In this document: positions 34,768 through 45,068 of the stretch, one piece after another
Layout of the letters: every line of letters begins with the position of its first letter
Position numbering within the stretch: the first letter of the stretch is position 1
Assembly: GCA_030374765.1 (NCBI GenBank)
Contig: JARGXX010000109.1
Span: 434,001-498,000, forward strand
Source of the DNA: Agarophyton chilense
Taxonomy: Eukaryota; Rhodophyta; Florideophyceae; Gracilariales; Gracilariaceae
Length of the DNA stretch: 64,000 bases
Direction: 5' to 3'
The notes under the pieces: generated by a model
What the model was told of the DNA's origin: nothing
Database searches by the model: none
The model's input: the letters and a program-made list of their open reading frames with translations, nothing else
Translations under genes and position numbers: made by a program

Positions 34768-34824
34768 CCGCGGCAGTCGCGCTTAAAATTCCTTCAGAAC
34801 CCCTCCCAGAGGGCGTGCACCACA

Positions 34825-34840
34825 TATCTCCCTTCTCAGA
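34825..34840 (-). other. Gypsy-2 active polypurine tract
   Basis: Minus strand GAGAAGGGAGATA directly precedes the 3' LTR start TGTGGTGC. It is purine-rich and in the right place to prime plus-strand synthesis in the present element. Confidence 0.6.
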
Positions 34841-36309
34841 CGGAGCGACAACCTCGACGCGGGACGTCGACGCCGTCGGGAATACATCCGCTGTGTACGT
34901 CCACATTTCGGTTACCGGTAGACACCTCCGCCTGGAGCGAATCCACTCCGATTTCATCGGCTCATCCTCATGAGAGAGAAATTCTATCTGCGATCGCAGT
35001 GCGCCCCGCGAGTTGCGGTTGTGATCCTCAGCAAGAGTGAAGCGCAATCACCAAGTTTCACGACCATTCCTTGTCGGGTTCCCTTGTTGTGGATACTGTA
35101 GTCCGCCATCCCGATGGTTCGGTTGTGTTGCACCTCTGCTTGCGCGGTATATCCCTCCATGAGGTGTTTTTTTCAGCTTTATAGCCTTCACATTCCTCCC
35201 TGAGGCGTTCCGATTCCTCCCTGAGAGAGTATGCGGCCACCGAATCATCGGACCACCTCCCCCCCGCAAGTGTAGGAGCGCACGAGCTTCGTCAACACGG
35301 CTAGTGCCCAGTGTCGTGGGTCTTGACTTCCAGTGTCCTTCCCGTGCTGTGTACTAACTCCCAAGAGAGATCGTGTCTCGAACCGAGTTCCAGCTTCCCG
35401 CGGACGGGCGGTTTTTCCACCGGTCCAATCCAGGATTACCGGGTTCAAAGCGGTCCACAACGCAAAACGCGGATAACTTCAGATGCAAAAGTCCTGGCAC
35501 TAACCCGACTAGTCGGCGTACTCACAAGAACCAGAACTTTCGATTGCATCTAAGAATGGGAAGATTGAACACCATTAAGTGGGAAGTCGCGACCTGTTTC
35601 AGTTCAGGATAAGAATAGAGCGGCAAACTGAAAAGATGTCATATCTCTGACGTTTTCCAAGATAATTGGGTTCCGTCTTCGCCAAGGCGCTTGTATATCT
35701 CCAGAATAGTTTTTATTCAAGTCTCATCCGAATCAGAGTAGTATTCCTGGAGTAACGGGGTTTCCGCAACTGGAATCCAGGTATTACTGTAGAGATGAAA
35801 CATCCGATTCCGGAGAAAGCAACCGTAAGCAAACGGGGAGCCGAATCGTTCTGAACGATTAATAAACAAACTAGGAAGGTCTCCAGGTGACCTGTAGTGT
35901 ACAGTAGCACCCGCGCAGCGGTAATGGACAAAGTCCACATCCCAAGTATGGGGCTTCACCACCACGACTCGTTGGCGACCAGCGGCAACAAAGGTGATCA
36001 AGAAACGATGCAATCGGTTGTTGTACAACATAACAATGGGGAGAAACCGTGATTACGGATCACAGAAGCAATCGTGAACCAGCAAGCTGGATGAAAAACC
36101 CATCAGGTGTAAACAACCGAAAACGAAAGGGGCGATCAGACACGACAACAGTCGGGACCCGACCGCTAAGAGCGAGCATTGTTGTGACCTCACACCAAGT
36201 GAGAGCCACTCCCGTATGAACGGCATGAATAATAAAGCCAACCATACTCCTTCTTCTCCATTTCCGACCAAACAACCATAGTTCTCCTTCTCTCCACCAA
36301 TGTGGGCTA
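34841..36309. other. Gypsy-2 internal non-coding stretch
   Basis: About 1.5 kb between the chromodomain end and the 3' LTR. No ORF with protein character was seen on either strand. The equivalent place in Gypsy-1 is the roughly 1-kb gap 24990-25979. Confidence 0.5.
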
Positions 36310-39300
36310 CTATTCCACTTGGGCTTTCATCACCGATGCCGGGATTCCCGTCCGCGTCCTGCGGTGATATGAAACCACTTTAGAACGTGAGAGGTGCTGC
36401 ATTGGCTCAATGGAATCCCATTCGGGACCCAACCCGTGCCAACGGACGCGATACTGTATGTAACCCTCCCGATGGTAAGAATGCTCCACGACGTGGTCGA
36501 TAACGAACTGGTCGTAGAATTTCCGGCCCTGCCGTGCCTGTGTCACAGTGCCATACTGGCAGCTTTCCGCCATCGCGTGTGGGCTACTGTGTCCGTCCCC
36601 GCAGGGGTCCACGGCTTGGTACGGCCTTTCCCTGACCTGGGTACGGATACGAACCGGTTTCTGGGAGGCTTTGACCGCTTCGCGTGGTACTTTCGCCATG
36701 GCGTCGTGACGAGAATCGTCATTTCGACGGCTTCGGCCGAAGGCCTTCCCATAGGGCAATTGTCCCAGTTTTCGGGTCGGGGAGCTTACCGAGACTTCTT
36801 GTGCAGAAACCACCCTTCGGGGGAACGCGAACTCATCCCAAAGCTGGGTTTCTGGATCGCGCTCCGCGAGTTTCCTTAGTGGAATCCGTCGCGACGGTGA
36901 TGAACTTGACGCAGGAGGCGGTTTTGCCACGGGGCGTCGTCTCTTGATGGTTGAATCGCCTCGAGCGCCTATTGGTGCATCTCCCCTGTCGGGTGCCACT
37001 TGGTCACGTGACGTGACCAGCTGATGGCTGGGAGCGCTCCGCGCCGTGCTGCGTTCCGTCTCCTCACGTGAGGGCGTGTGCAACGGCGTTGCCGGTGTGT
37101 CGGCTAGCTTCGGCGACAAAGCACCACGTCGGGCGTGCATCTCCGGCTTAACCGTGTCTCCATCACGAACGTGCTGTGACGTTTCCTGCGAATTGTCCCT
37201 CTGGGAAGCAAGGTCGTCACAAACTATCCCTCTCGAGGGTCCAACTTCACTCGGCGACGAGGTGCTTCCGTCATCGACGTGTCCGTTCTCCGGAGTGACC
37301 GGTGCGACTTCGACAATACTGTCGGGGTCAACCGAGACATTCGGAGTGTATCCGCGACTGTGCGAGCGTCCTGAACCAGTGTCAAGCGTGCTGGGTGTGT
37401 TTCTCCCGTCCTGTGCGGTGTGCTTGCCCGGCCTAGCCGGTGTGTCCTGCCGTGCAGTTGGTGTCCACACTTCCGGTGTAGTCGGCTCAGAGGATCTCGA
37501 GAGGGCCTGCTCTGTAGTGTCCAGCGTAGCTAGTGTCGACAAACCGTGACCCACGGGCTGCGATTCAAAGCTCGACGGCACAGCCGGTTCAGTGTCGCAA
37601 GCGCGAAAATTATCCTTCGAGAAGATCGCTTCGGCGAGAGATTTTCCACTTTGTGGCAAGACAACAGATGTTGAATCCCATTGGTGGGCACCATCCGACA
37701 CAAAAGCGGTAGACCTTCCCCAAAAGGGCAAAAGATCCAGAGTGGATGTTATGACTAGCGTAGTTCCATCATAACCCGGAATGTCCGGCTCCCCTCCGTC
37801 ATCTTCGACGTGTAAAGCATCCGGACTGACCCGTGCGTCCACGACGACAGTTTTGGTAACAACCGAGACATTCGGGTTTCTCTCGCACATTTGCGGTTGA
37901 TCGACATCAGATTCCAGTGTCCTGGGTTGGGTTTCCTCGCGAGGTACGGTGTGCTTGCCCGGTATAACCGGTATGTCCTTCCGTACTATACTAGTTGAGC
38001 CGTCGGACGAGATCGGCTTAAGGGAGCCGGCGAGGGCATTCCTTTCAGTACCCAGCAATGCTGTCGAAAGAGAACCGTGATTCACGGGATGCAATTGCAA
38101 AGAACCATGAATGTCTTCCAACGGCGGTGCCGGTGATGTTTCGCGAGCGCGACTAACTTTCAGCAACGACTTCGCTTCGGCGCGAGACTTTCCACTGTGT
38201 GGCGCTTTCTGCAAACCAGAATCCCCGGGGGGAGTGCCATCGTGCACAGATGCGGTAGAACTTCCTCGAGAGGACTCGGCATCAGTGGCACGGTGCAGAT
38301 GAGTGCAGGGCACGTCAGTCGACGATGCTTTCCGTCCACCAATATCCATTTCGATGTGTCCAGAGCTCCGTGTACCACCGTTATCATGACGCGACGAAGC
38401 GGTAACAGTCTCTCGACGAGAGTCAACATCCTTTTCCCCTTCCTTAGACGGAGCGGCATAGAGAGTGGTAGAAACGCCCAGCTGGCGGGGATAGACACCG
38501 CGCAGTGGCGTGAGAGAAGAAAGGCCATTCAGGCCAGCGTCCGATTGAATCGGTATATTAGAGAGTCCCACGGGTGGGTTGTAGAGCGGGAATCGCTTAT
38601 TGGCGGGTAAAGCAACCATCTGGATGGGATAGATTAGCCCTACCGTAGAAACTGGAACTTCTGCAATATGCGAGGGATTCTGAAAACCATCCTCGTTGCG
38701 AGGGGCTGAAGCATCCAGAGTTCTGTTAAATGACCCTCCTCTGCGCTTTGGGCGTATGCAGGCCATCGAACGCTGGACAGCGGAAGGCATTACTGAAAGC
38801 CACGAGTTCCAGCAACTCTCATGATCCGAACAATTCGGTAGCCCATCCAGCAATGGCTGGGCTTTGAAATTCACCAACTCAGGTGGTATCTTTCCGACGT
38901 CAGTCGTGCAGAACCGACGGTAGTCGATGACAACAATCCAAGAACCATTGGATAACTTAACCAGTACTGCTGGTGGCGACACGCACGGCAGTGTGGACAA
39001 GTTCAGCATAGACTGGGGACCTCCGACGAGATTATCCCCCTCCTCAGAGTGACCCATTCCGGTTGAACCGGTACGATCCCCTTGAAGGGTAAAGATAGAC
39101 ATGGGGTGAGGAGCAACTCTTCCAATGACTTGGATCCTAACCAGATACTGGTGTTTCTCTCCAAAGTTGGAAACACATACACAAAACGACTTGTCGGGCT
39201 CAATGTGAACCATTCCATCCGCGAAAGCGAGTTGATGCCTGTTCGACAGTGATGGTATCGGTCGAACGATTCGAGTACAGTGCTGACGAGAACTGACACG

Positions 39301-40176
39301 CACCCAAGAGTGGGACTTTGGCGGAATGCAAATCGACTCGTCGACACGAAGCTTTGTAGACTCGCGAAAAGCGGCGGGGAACTCCTGTGCAGCAGGAAGA
39401 GAAACATGCTTCTTCGATGCACGCTTCGGCGGACGGCGGACGATGGGAACAGAGGATCCATCGTCCAATTCCACACGCTTTAAGCGGGGTACAATCGCTT
39501 CGACGAAACGGTCGCAAAAATCACAACCCAAGATGAGAGGGGCGGGGACTGACTGACAGACAATAAAGTACAGCTTCACGACGCAGGGTCCTAAGCGTAC
39601 CACCAAATCGATCACTCCAACCGTTTCTTACGGGTTGTTACCAGCGTCAGCGGCGTCGAATGCTACGCCACGCCGGATTTGCGACTGCAAAGCAGGTGGT
39701 AGGGTAGATTCCACGACGAAGTTCGGTTCTGTACCTGTATCCAACACAGTGAGAAAACGCACCATGAACTTGGTAGTAAGGCCTAGGTCAGCGTAAACTT
39801 TAAAGTTTCGCTTCGCCATGACCATGACTCTTTCCGGGAACCGGTTGTGATGTACCCGTTTCCACGGTCGACGTAAAACACCAAAGTGTTCAGAGTCCAC
39901 GTCTGAGACGGCCTGTTTCCTTGAGAGGATTTTGACCGGGGAGCGAGGCGGGGACGCCTCGGGCCTCGTCAGCCTCAACTCTGAGGACGCCTCTCCCGAA
40001 GGGGAGACTCCCTCTATTCTTTTCCTTGTACAGGGTCCTGGTCGGGCGAAGGCCCGACTTCCTCGGCAACGAGTGCATGATTCCGTTGCACGGTAGCTAC
40101 CGCAGGAGCGGGTTGAGATCCACCAGCGTGGATTGGCGCTGGTGCGGCGCGTGCCGGCTGAGCCGGTTTGTACCAA
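36310..40176 (-). CDS. Gypsy-2 pol-like ORF: protease, RT stub, repeat linker, chromodomain
   Basis: One frame with a single TAA at 39628-39630. The first part (40176-39628) has GVSPSGEASSEL, as in Gypsy-1, and the protease motif LTVLDTGTEPNFVV. After the TAA the same frame runs 1101 residues from 39615. Residues 1-45 finish the protease (PLILGCDFCDRFVEAI). Residues 212-275 are an RT stub (SPPAVLVKLSNGSWIVVIDY) that stops before any catalytic Asp. Residues about 450-850 are a Ser/Thr/Pro-rich linker with internal repeats. Residues about 1032-1085 form a chromodomain (FVIDHVVEHSYHREGYIQY, RVRWHGLGPEWDSIEP). RT core, RNase H and integrase are absent. Such a long open frame in a defective element suggests it was made recently or still has a role, such as targeting. 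Confidence 0.8.
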
Positions 40177-42104
40177 GAATTCGGAGTGTGAGCCAATGCG
40201 TTGGGGTAGTCCGTCTTCGCGCGGAGATATGACCTGAGTGGCACGGAGCCCTTCTCCTGGGGGGAGAGGGCTTCGTAATTATCCACCATTCGCGCCATAT
40301 CGCGTAGCGATAAATGGCATTGCGGGGAGGTGTGCCCGCGCTCGTAGCACAAGTGGCACACCAACGTCACTCCCGCGTTTCGCGGTACGGAATTCCGAGC
40401 ATAGGTGTATCTTCCGGGTTCCCGGTTTCCAACCCATCCAGGGCGCTGACTTAGTGTCATTCCGTTCGAGTACGGCATACGGGGGGCCGGAGTGCGGCGG
40501 TCATTAAGATAAAAGACCTGCCCGTTCTCCGTGTCCCTTGCGGTTGAGTCAACCGAGCCATCCGTCGTAGACGGTAATTCCGTTGTCGGAATAGATAAAC
40601 CATCGTGATGGATGACATTCATATTGTCATAACCCTGTTTGGGGATGCCATCCGTCGTATATGACGGTGAAGAAGAGTCCGACTCAAGCAGCAATGCTTT
40701 AGCGGCCTTCGACCGGATTCCCGGATTGCGTGCTCGTAGTGCATCTCCCTCTGCGCGGGCAAACTGTACGAGTTCAAGGTAGGTCACCTTCGGCTCTTGT
40801 TCCCTGTCACGGGCGACAAGAGTCTTGATGGATGGATCCAAGCCATCAATGAACATCGTACAGCGTTCCCCAGCGGGGTATACATTACCACAACGGTGGA
40901 AAGCCTTATTCAGGCGTATCGAGTAATCGGTCTCGAGCTCGCCGGAGCGTTGTCGAGTGTCTCGCAAAGCGAGTATCGCCGCTTGTATCGCGGAGTTGGT
41001 TGCGTAGGAACGCAGGAGGTACTGCACGGCCTCGGGCCAGCAGGTCACACCTCCTTCGGAGGCTCGCCACGAGCCCCGAACCGACAAAAACTGATCTTCA
41101 GCGACACCCCGTAGAAAGTAGGGTAGCGCCACGTAGGCTTGTCCTTCGTTCATTCCGAGTATATCGGCTTCCGCCACAAAGCGGTGTAGGAAATCCAAGA
41201 CCAGAATTGGATCATCCCCAGTAAACGACTGGTTACGAAGTGAAAGCTGCATCCGCTTGATGCAGTCTTTCACTTTACCCGTGTCACGCGGTGTCCGACC
41301 TAAAAAGGAATCTTCTAGCCGGTAAGACCGGTAGGACAGGAGTGTCCTGTACAGAGGGTTGGTGGGCTTCAAGGGTTTGAGGCCCGGATGTCGCCGACCC
41401 TTGGGGCGCGACCGGATGGCCCCGTAGGTGGCAGAGGACCGCTTTGAGTGGGAAGAGCGCCCATAACGATCCTGTGAGTCATAGCTCACCGACGAATCGG
41501 AACTCTCCGAGTCACTCGGTTTACCGTCCGACTCAGATGATGAGTCGGACGGGTGTCCGTGCTTACGGTTAGAATCCCGGTTCTTCCGGCTCTTCCGGTT
41601 CCGCGACTGGGTCTCTCGATGAGAGACAATCGGTCTAGCCGCGTTCGCGGGCGAGGTTAACGTCCTCTCGACCGACTCAAGTCGGCTTCAGAGACGCTCG
41701 AAGCGATTCTCCATACCTTCTGCGAAGGAAGACGGAGCGCCAAAACACTCGAGTGGTGTATTGAAGTCCGACCGCAATACGCGGATATCCTCGGCTAACT
41801 CACTTGGAGGGGGTTTAGCGAGGCTTCCTCGTAAAGAGGTGAACTCCCTCGAGAGGGTATTGTGAGCAGCCCGCAGGGAGCGGAGCTGCTCTTCCAAGCG
41901 TACACTCCGCGCTTGGTCGACCAACCGCGGAGGCGGAGAAACCACCGTTGCGACGGTCGTTAACCCGGAATCGGGCTGCGGGTCTTCAGTGCCGGTGACC
42001 GGTATCTCCCGGGAAGCCGGTGTTGGAGCCAGGGCCTGTGGAACATCAGTGCCCCTGGCATCACCGCTTTGGCGGGAACGGCTGCGTGTTGCAGGACGCT
42101 CCAT
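40014..42104 (-). CDS. Gypsy-2 gag, one in-frame TGA
   Basis: It starts at the Met at about 42104 (MERPATRSRSRQSG), preferred because Gypsy-1 gag starts alike; an earlier Met lies at about 42125. A coiled region (RLEEQLRSLRAAHNTL) is followed by FERL and a TGA at 41688-41690. The same frame continues without loss through SRLESVERTLTS to the ORF at 41489-40014. Capsid words include YRLEDSFLGRTPRDTGKVKD and YVALPYFLRGVAEDQFL. The nucleocapsid zinc knuckle CHLCYERGHTSPQC (C-x2-C-x4-H-x4-C) is intact. It ends with TAG at 40014-40016. Gypsy-3 has sense codons where the TGA lies (FDRVSCC). Protease lies in the -1 frame, overlapping the gag end by about 160 nt. Confidence 0.85.
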
Positions 42105-42232
42105 GCTAGGCGGTTTCCTTGGCATTGGCCACACCGTCTCGACGGAAGAATAGGAAGCAAACCGGTGAGACCGGAGAAAACCCGTTAAACGGAAAAACAA
42201 CCTCAGAGAAGACACAAGCGGTCTTGACTTCT

Positions 42233-42246
42233 AAGTCGGGAGACCA
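42233..42246 (-). other. Gypsy-2 primer-binding site
   Basis: Minus strand TGGTCTCCCGACTT, three bases (AAT) after the 5' LTR end CCTACA. Same 14-mer as in Gypsy-1 and Gypsy-3 apart from one base. Confidence 0.8.
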
Positions 42247-42249
42247 ATT

Positions 42250-43979
42250 TGTAGGACAATGCCCCCAAGGGGGAAAACCTACGAAGACGTCCGGATCTTC
42301 CTCTCACGAGGTAACTGGCGCGGTAGAGCCCTCCCAGGGATCGGCGCGCAATGGCGGGTGTAAGCCGGAGCCGAACCGTCGCGACGGGCGCAGGGAGGCT
42401 GAAAGAAGCCGAGAATATCCGCCGAAGCGGTGCTTGCGTATCCTCGGAGGAGGCAAAACCCACGAGAGTGGCGAGCACGACAGGTGTCAGTGCGAGCTGC
42501 AAGAGCGGGAATTGCCCAATGAAGGGGAGGAAAAGGGAAGGAAAATGGGAACGGAGGCAAGAGGGCGAGGTTGACCACGAGTCGCAAGAGGGGACTCGGG
42601 AATAGCCGGCACTGCCGGGTGTAGCAAACCGTATACACGGGCGGAACCACGAAAGTGGGAATAGATACCCAACACACGAAGGCTGCTTGAACGTCCAAGG
42701 GGGTTGGGAAGCCGTGCACCACGGGAAATCCCTCCGTAAGGAGTTGTATATCCGCGCAGGCGGTTCGACCAAGAGCCAAGATCTGGAAGACCAAGATCAC
42801 CCTTGTTGGGGAGACTTTACTGGACCGGCGGCCGCGAGGCTGGCGGCCTAAGTACTGTAGTCACCGTAGAATAGAATAAATAAAGTCGATCCTAAATAGC
42901 TAAATGTCCATCTAACAAAGGGGCCAATCTGGCGGCCACGTGTGGCGCGGGCGCTGCGGCCACGTGTATGGAACCCGGTCCCGCCGGTGCATCACCGGCG
43001 TTCCGGCCATCGCCGTGAAAACGGATTACTCCTACTCATAACGAGGTTGCACGCCGGAGGCTCCAGAAAAAACTGAAGTCCCCAAAAACCTCCCTGGAGG
43101 ACGTTGCTCTTCATATCCCCCCCCTTAAGACAGGGCGAACACCTCGAAGAGGAAATTGGCATGGCAGCTCGTCATGATAAGAGCGCGTCCTACACCGGGT
43201 CTCCAGAAACCAACACACCTTCACCAAGGATCCCACGCACGCTCTTCGCATCCGATTCCAACCACAGCACACCAACACGCACCATGTCCAACCCCGACCG
43301 TCATAACACATCTGCGACTCCCGCCCTTGGCGGTTCCACCGGCTTCCGGTCCGCGCCCCACCCTGGGGATGTTACCAACCTCGCGTACGAAGACCGCCGT
43401 ATTGGCGCCCGCTTTCGCGGACAGGCGGACCCACCGCAGTGGCCGACCTACGACGCCCTTGTGGGTGCAAATCCGAGAACTCGGCATGGCTCCGCGATGT
43501 TGCGGTATGCGCCTTGGTTTCACCGATTGGCTGTCCGCGACGAGGATTTGATCCACTCCTACACCGATAATTCGGAGATGCTCCCGGGCGACCTGCCCGG
43601 CGTGGTGACCATGTCCTGGGATTGGCGTAATCGTATCGCCATCACGGTACACCACATACTCCGCCGACGCGGTGAATCCTCTGCGGAGGCTCAGGCCGCG
43701 CTTGTGCGGATCGCTTATCTCAGGCACCATTGGGCGCCTTTCGAGTTCCCAATACCGCCAGATGTCGAATTTGACGTCCACCTTTGCCGCACTCGCGGGG
43801 AAATGTCGTACTGTGACCGTCTTAACGGATTGGAAACCCTCGCTTGGAGGGGCACACCGATCGCTCGGCAAGAAGCCCTTTGCTGGGTACGACCGATTCT
43901 TCGGGCAGAGTTCCGCTATCAACCGCGGCAGTCGCGCTTGAAATTCCTTCAGAACCCCTCCCAGAGGGCGTGCACCACA
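42250..43979 (-). repeat. Gypsy-2 5' LTR (1730 bp)
   Basis: Partner of 33095-34824; same length, about 20 differences, flanked on the outside by CTGTC at 43980-43984. Confidence 0.92.
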
Positions 43980-44045
43980 CTGTCTTGGAGTCCAGTTCTC
44001 TGCCGAATACACGGCTGCCCGCATTTCGCTTCGCTGCTATTGTAG
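43161..44045 (+). CDS. Antisense ORF in Gypsy-2 5' LTR, extended past the LTR
   Basis: Second copy of the antisense ORF of the 3' LTR; first ATG at 43161. It has a handful of amino-acid changes. The stop codon of the other copy (TAA) is CAA here, so the frame runs beyond the LTR end at 43979 into host DNA and stops at 44045, giving 294 residues. The last 22 or so residues are therefore not element-derived. Everything else is as described for the 3' LTR copy. Confidence 0.5.
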   Translation: MAARHDKSASYTGSPETNTPSPRIPRTLFASDSNHSTPTRTMSNPDRHNTSATPALGGSTGFRSAPHPGDVTNLAYEDRRIGARFRGQADPPQWPTYDALVGANPRTRHGSAMLRYAPWFHRLAVRDEDLIHSYTDNSEMLPGDLPGVVTMSWDWRNRIAITVHHILRRRGESSAEAQAALVRIAYLRHHWAPFEFPIPPDVEFDVHLCRTRGEMSYCDRLNGLETLAWRGTPIARQEALCWVRPILRAEFRYQPRQSRLKFLQNPSQRACTTLSWSPVLCRIHGCPHFASLLL

Positions 44046-44596
44046 AACAGGGAGCGCACAGCGCGACGGGCGGAAGGCACGTATGTGCCAAAAGTTGTGA
44101 GGAGTTTCCCAAACATAATCTTTTGCTTGAGTACTCACTCCGGCTTTTGAACGACTTTGCCTCAAACACCCAAGTGTGAGGATGTCCTCACCACGCGCTT
44201 AGGCATACAGGAAGAAGACTAGTTGATTGGCTTTTGTATCGCAACAGGGCATGCAGCCACTGTGATGCAACGTTGTATGATTTTCTCATTTTGTTCTGAA
44301 GTTTGAACGAATGCAACAAGTCCTCGGAAACTGAAAGAGTTGCACTGTACAATCAAGGTAGGCGGAGAGGGAAACAGATTGTGAGCACAATAGTCCTACC
44401 TCCCCCAGGTCGGCAGGGTTTGTATTTAGTTTGTCAGTCGTTTTGAACTGTCGTTTTATGTTTGTGACATTCGCTATCTAATTCGACGGTGCTTGGGAAC
44501 AGCATTCCTCATGAGCTTTGGGTCTCAACAGCCTTGAGCTGCACTACTCAACAAAAGCTGGAATTCGTTCGACGTCAGGCTTTCACACACAGTACA
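43985..44596. other. No gene seen
   Basis: Host or old repeat sequence between the Gypsy-2 target duplication and the outer mariner. No protein signal. Confidence 0.4.
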
Positions 44597-45068
44597 TACA
44601 GTGCGTTTCAAAAACATATCCTTTCCTAAAACCGGGCAAAAATGGCGTTTTCTGTACTGTAGAGCCAATTTCTCACCGAGTAAAACCTTTTCAAGTTAAA
44701 AAACCTTGTTTCTTAAACATATCCTTCATACAATATAGAGCTCCATTATGACTTTTGTACCGCCTTTATCTCGCCAAAACTATATGAAAATTATTAGAAT
44801 GGACCACAAAGGCATGATCCCAGCTTTTATAGCGCATAAACAAATAAAAATCCCAAAAACAAACAATTATTACAGAAAACTCTGTTTTGTATGAATTCAA
44901 GCGATGTTTGAGCCATACCGCATTCTTTCTAGCAAAAAAACGCGTGTAAGTAAGCTTTATCTGTTCTGTGATACTTTATCGTGCAAAAATAATTGAAACA
45001 AAACAGTGTTTGAATGTAAAATGTTCTTAAATATGACGCAAATTAAAAATTAAAAATTGATTAAACTA

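Larger units (their letters stand above)
33095..34824 (-). repeat. Gypsy-2 3' LTR (1730 bp)
   Basis: Aligns base for base with 42250-43979 and has the same length. It includes the antisense ORF (34006-34767) and, at 33962-33974, a former polypurine-tract-like G-run on the minus strand. The portion 33095-33958 (864 bp) is close in size to the 816-bp Gypsy-1 LTR and is probably the ancestral LTR. Confidence 0.92.
33095..43979 (-). mobile_element. Gypsy-2: young non-autonomous chromodomain Gypsy element
   Basis: A complete insertion. Both LTRs are 1730 bp (33095-34824 and 42250-43979), start TGTGGTGC and end CCTACA on the minus strand, and are flanked by a perfect 5-bp duplication CTGTC (33090-33094 and 43980-43984). 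I counted about 20 differences between the LTRs, near 1 percent, so it is recent. The inside carries gag (42104-40014), then a separate frame with protease, a truncated RT remnant, a long repetitive linker and a chromodomain (40176-36310). The RT catalytic core, RNase H and integrase are absent, so mobilisation must have relied on enzymes supplied in trans. Each LTR contains the antisense ORF. Confidence 0.92.
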
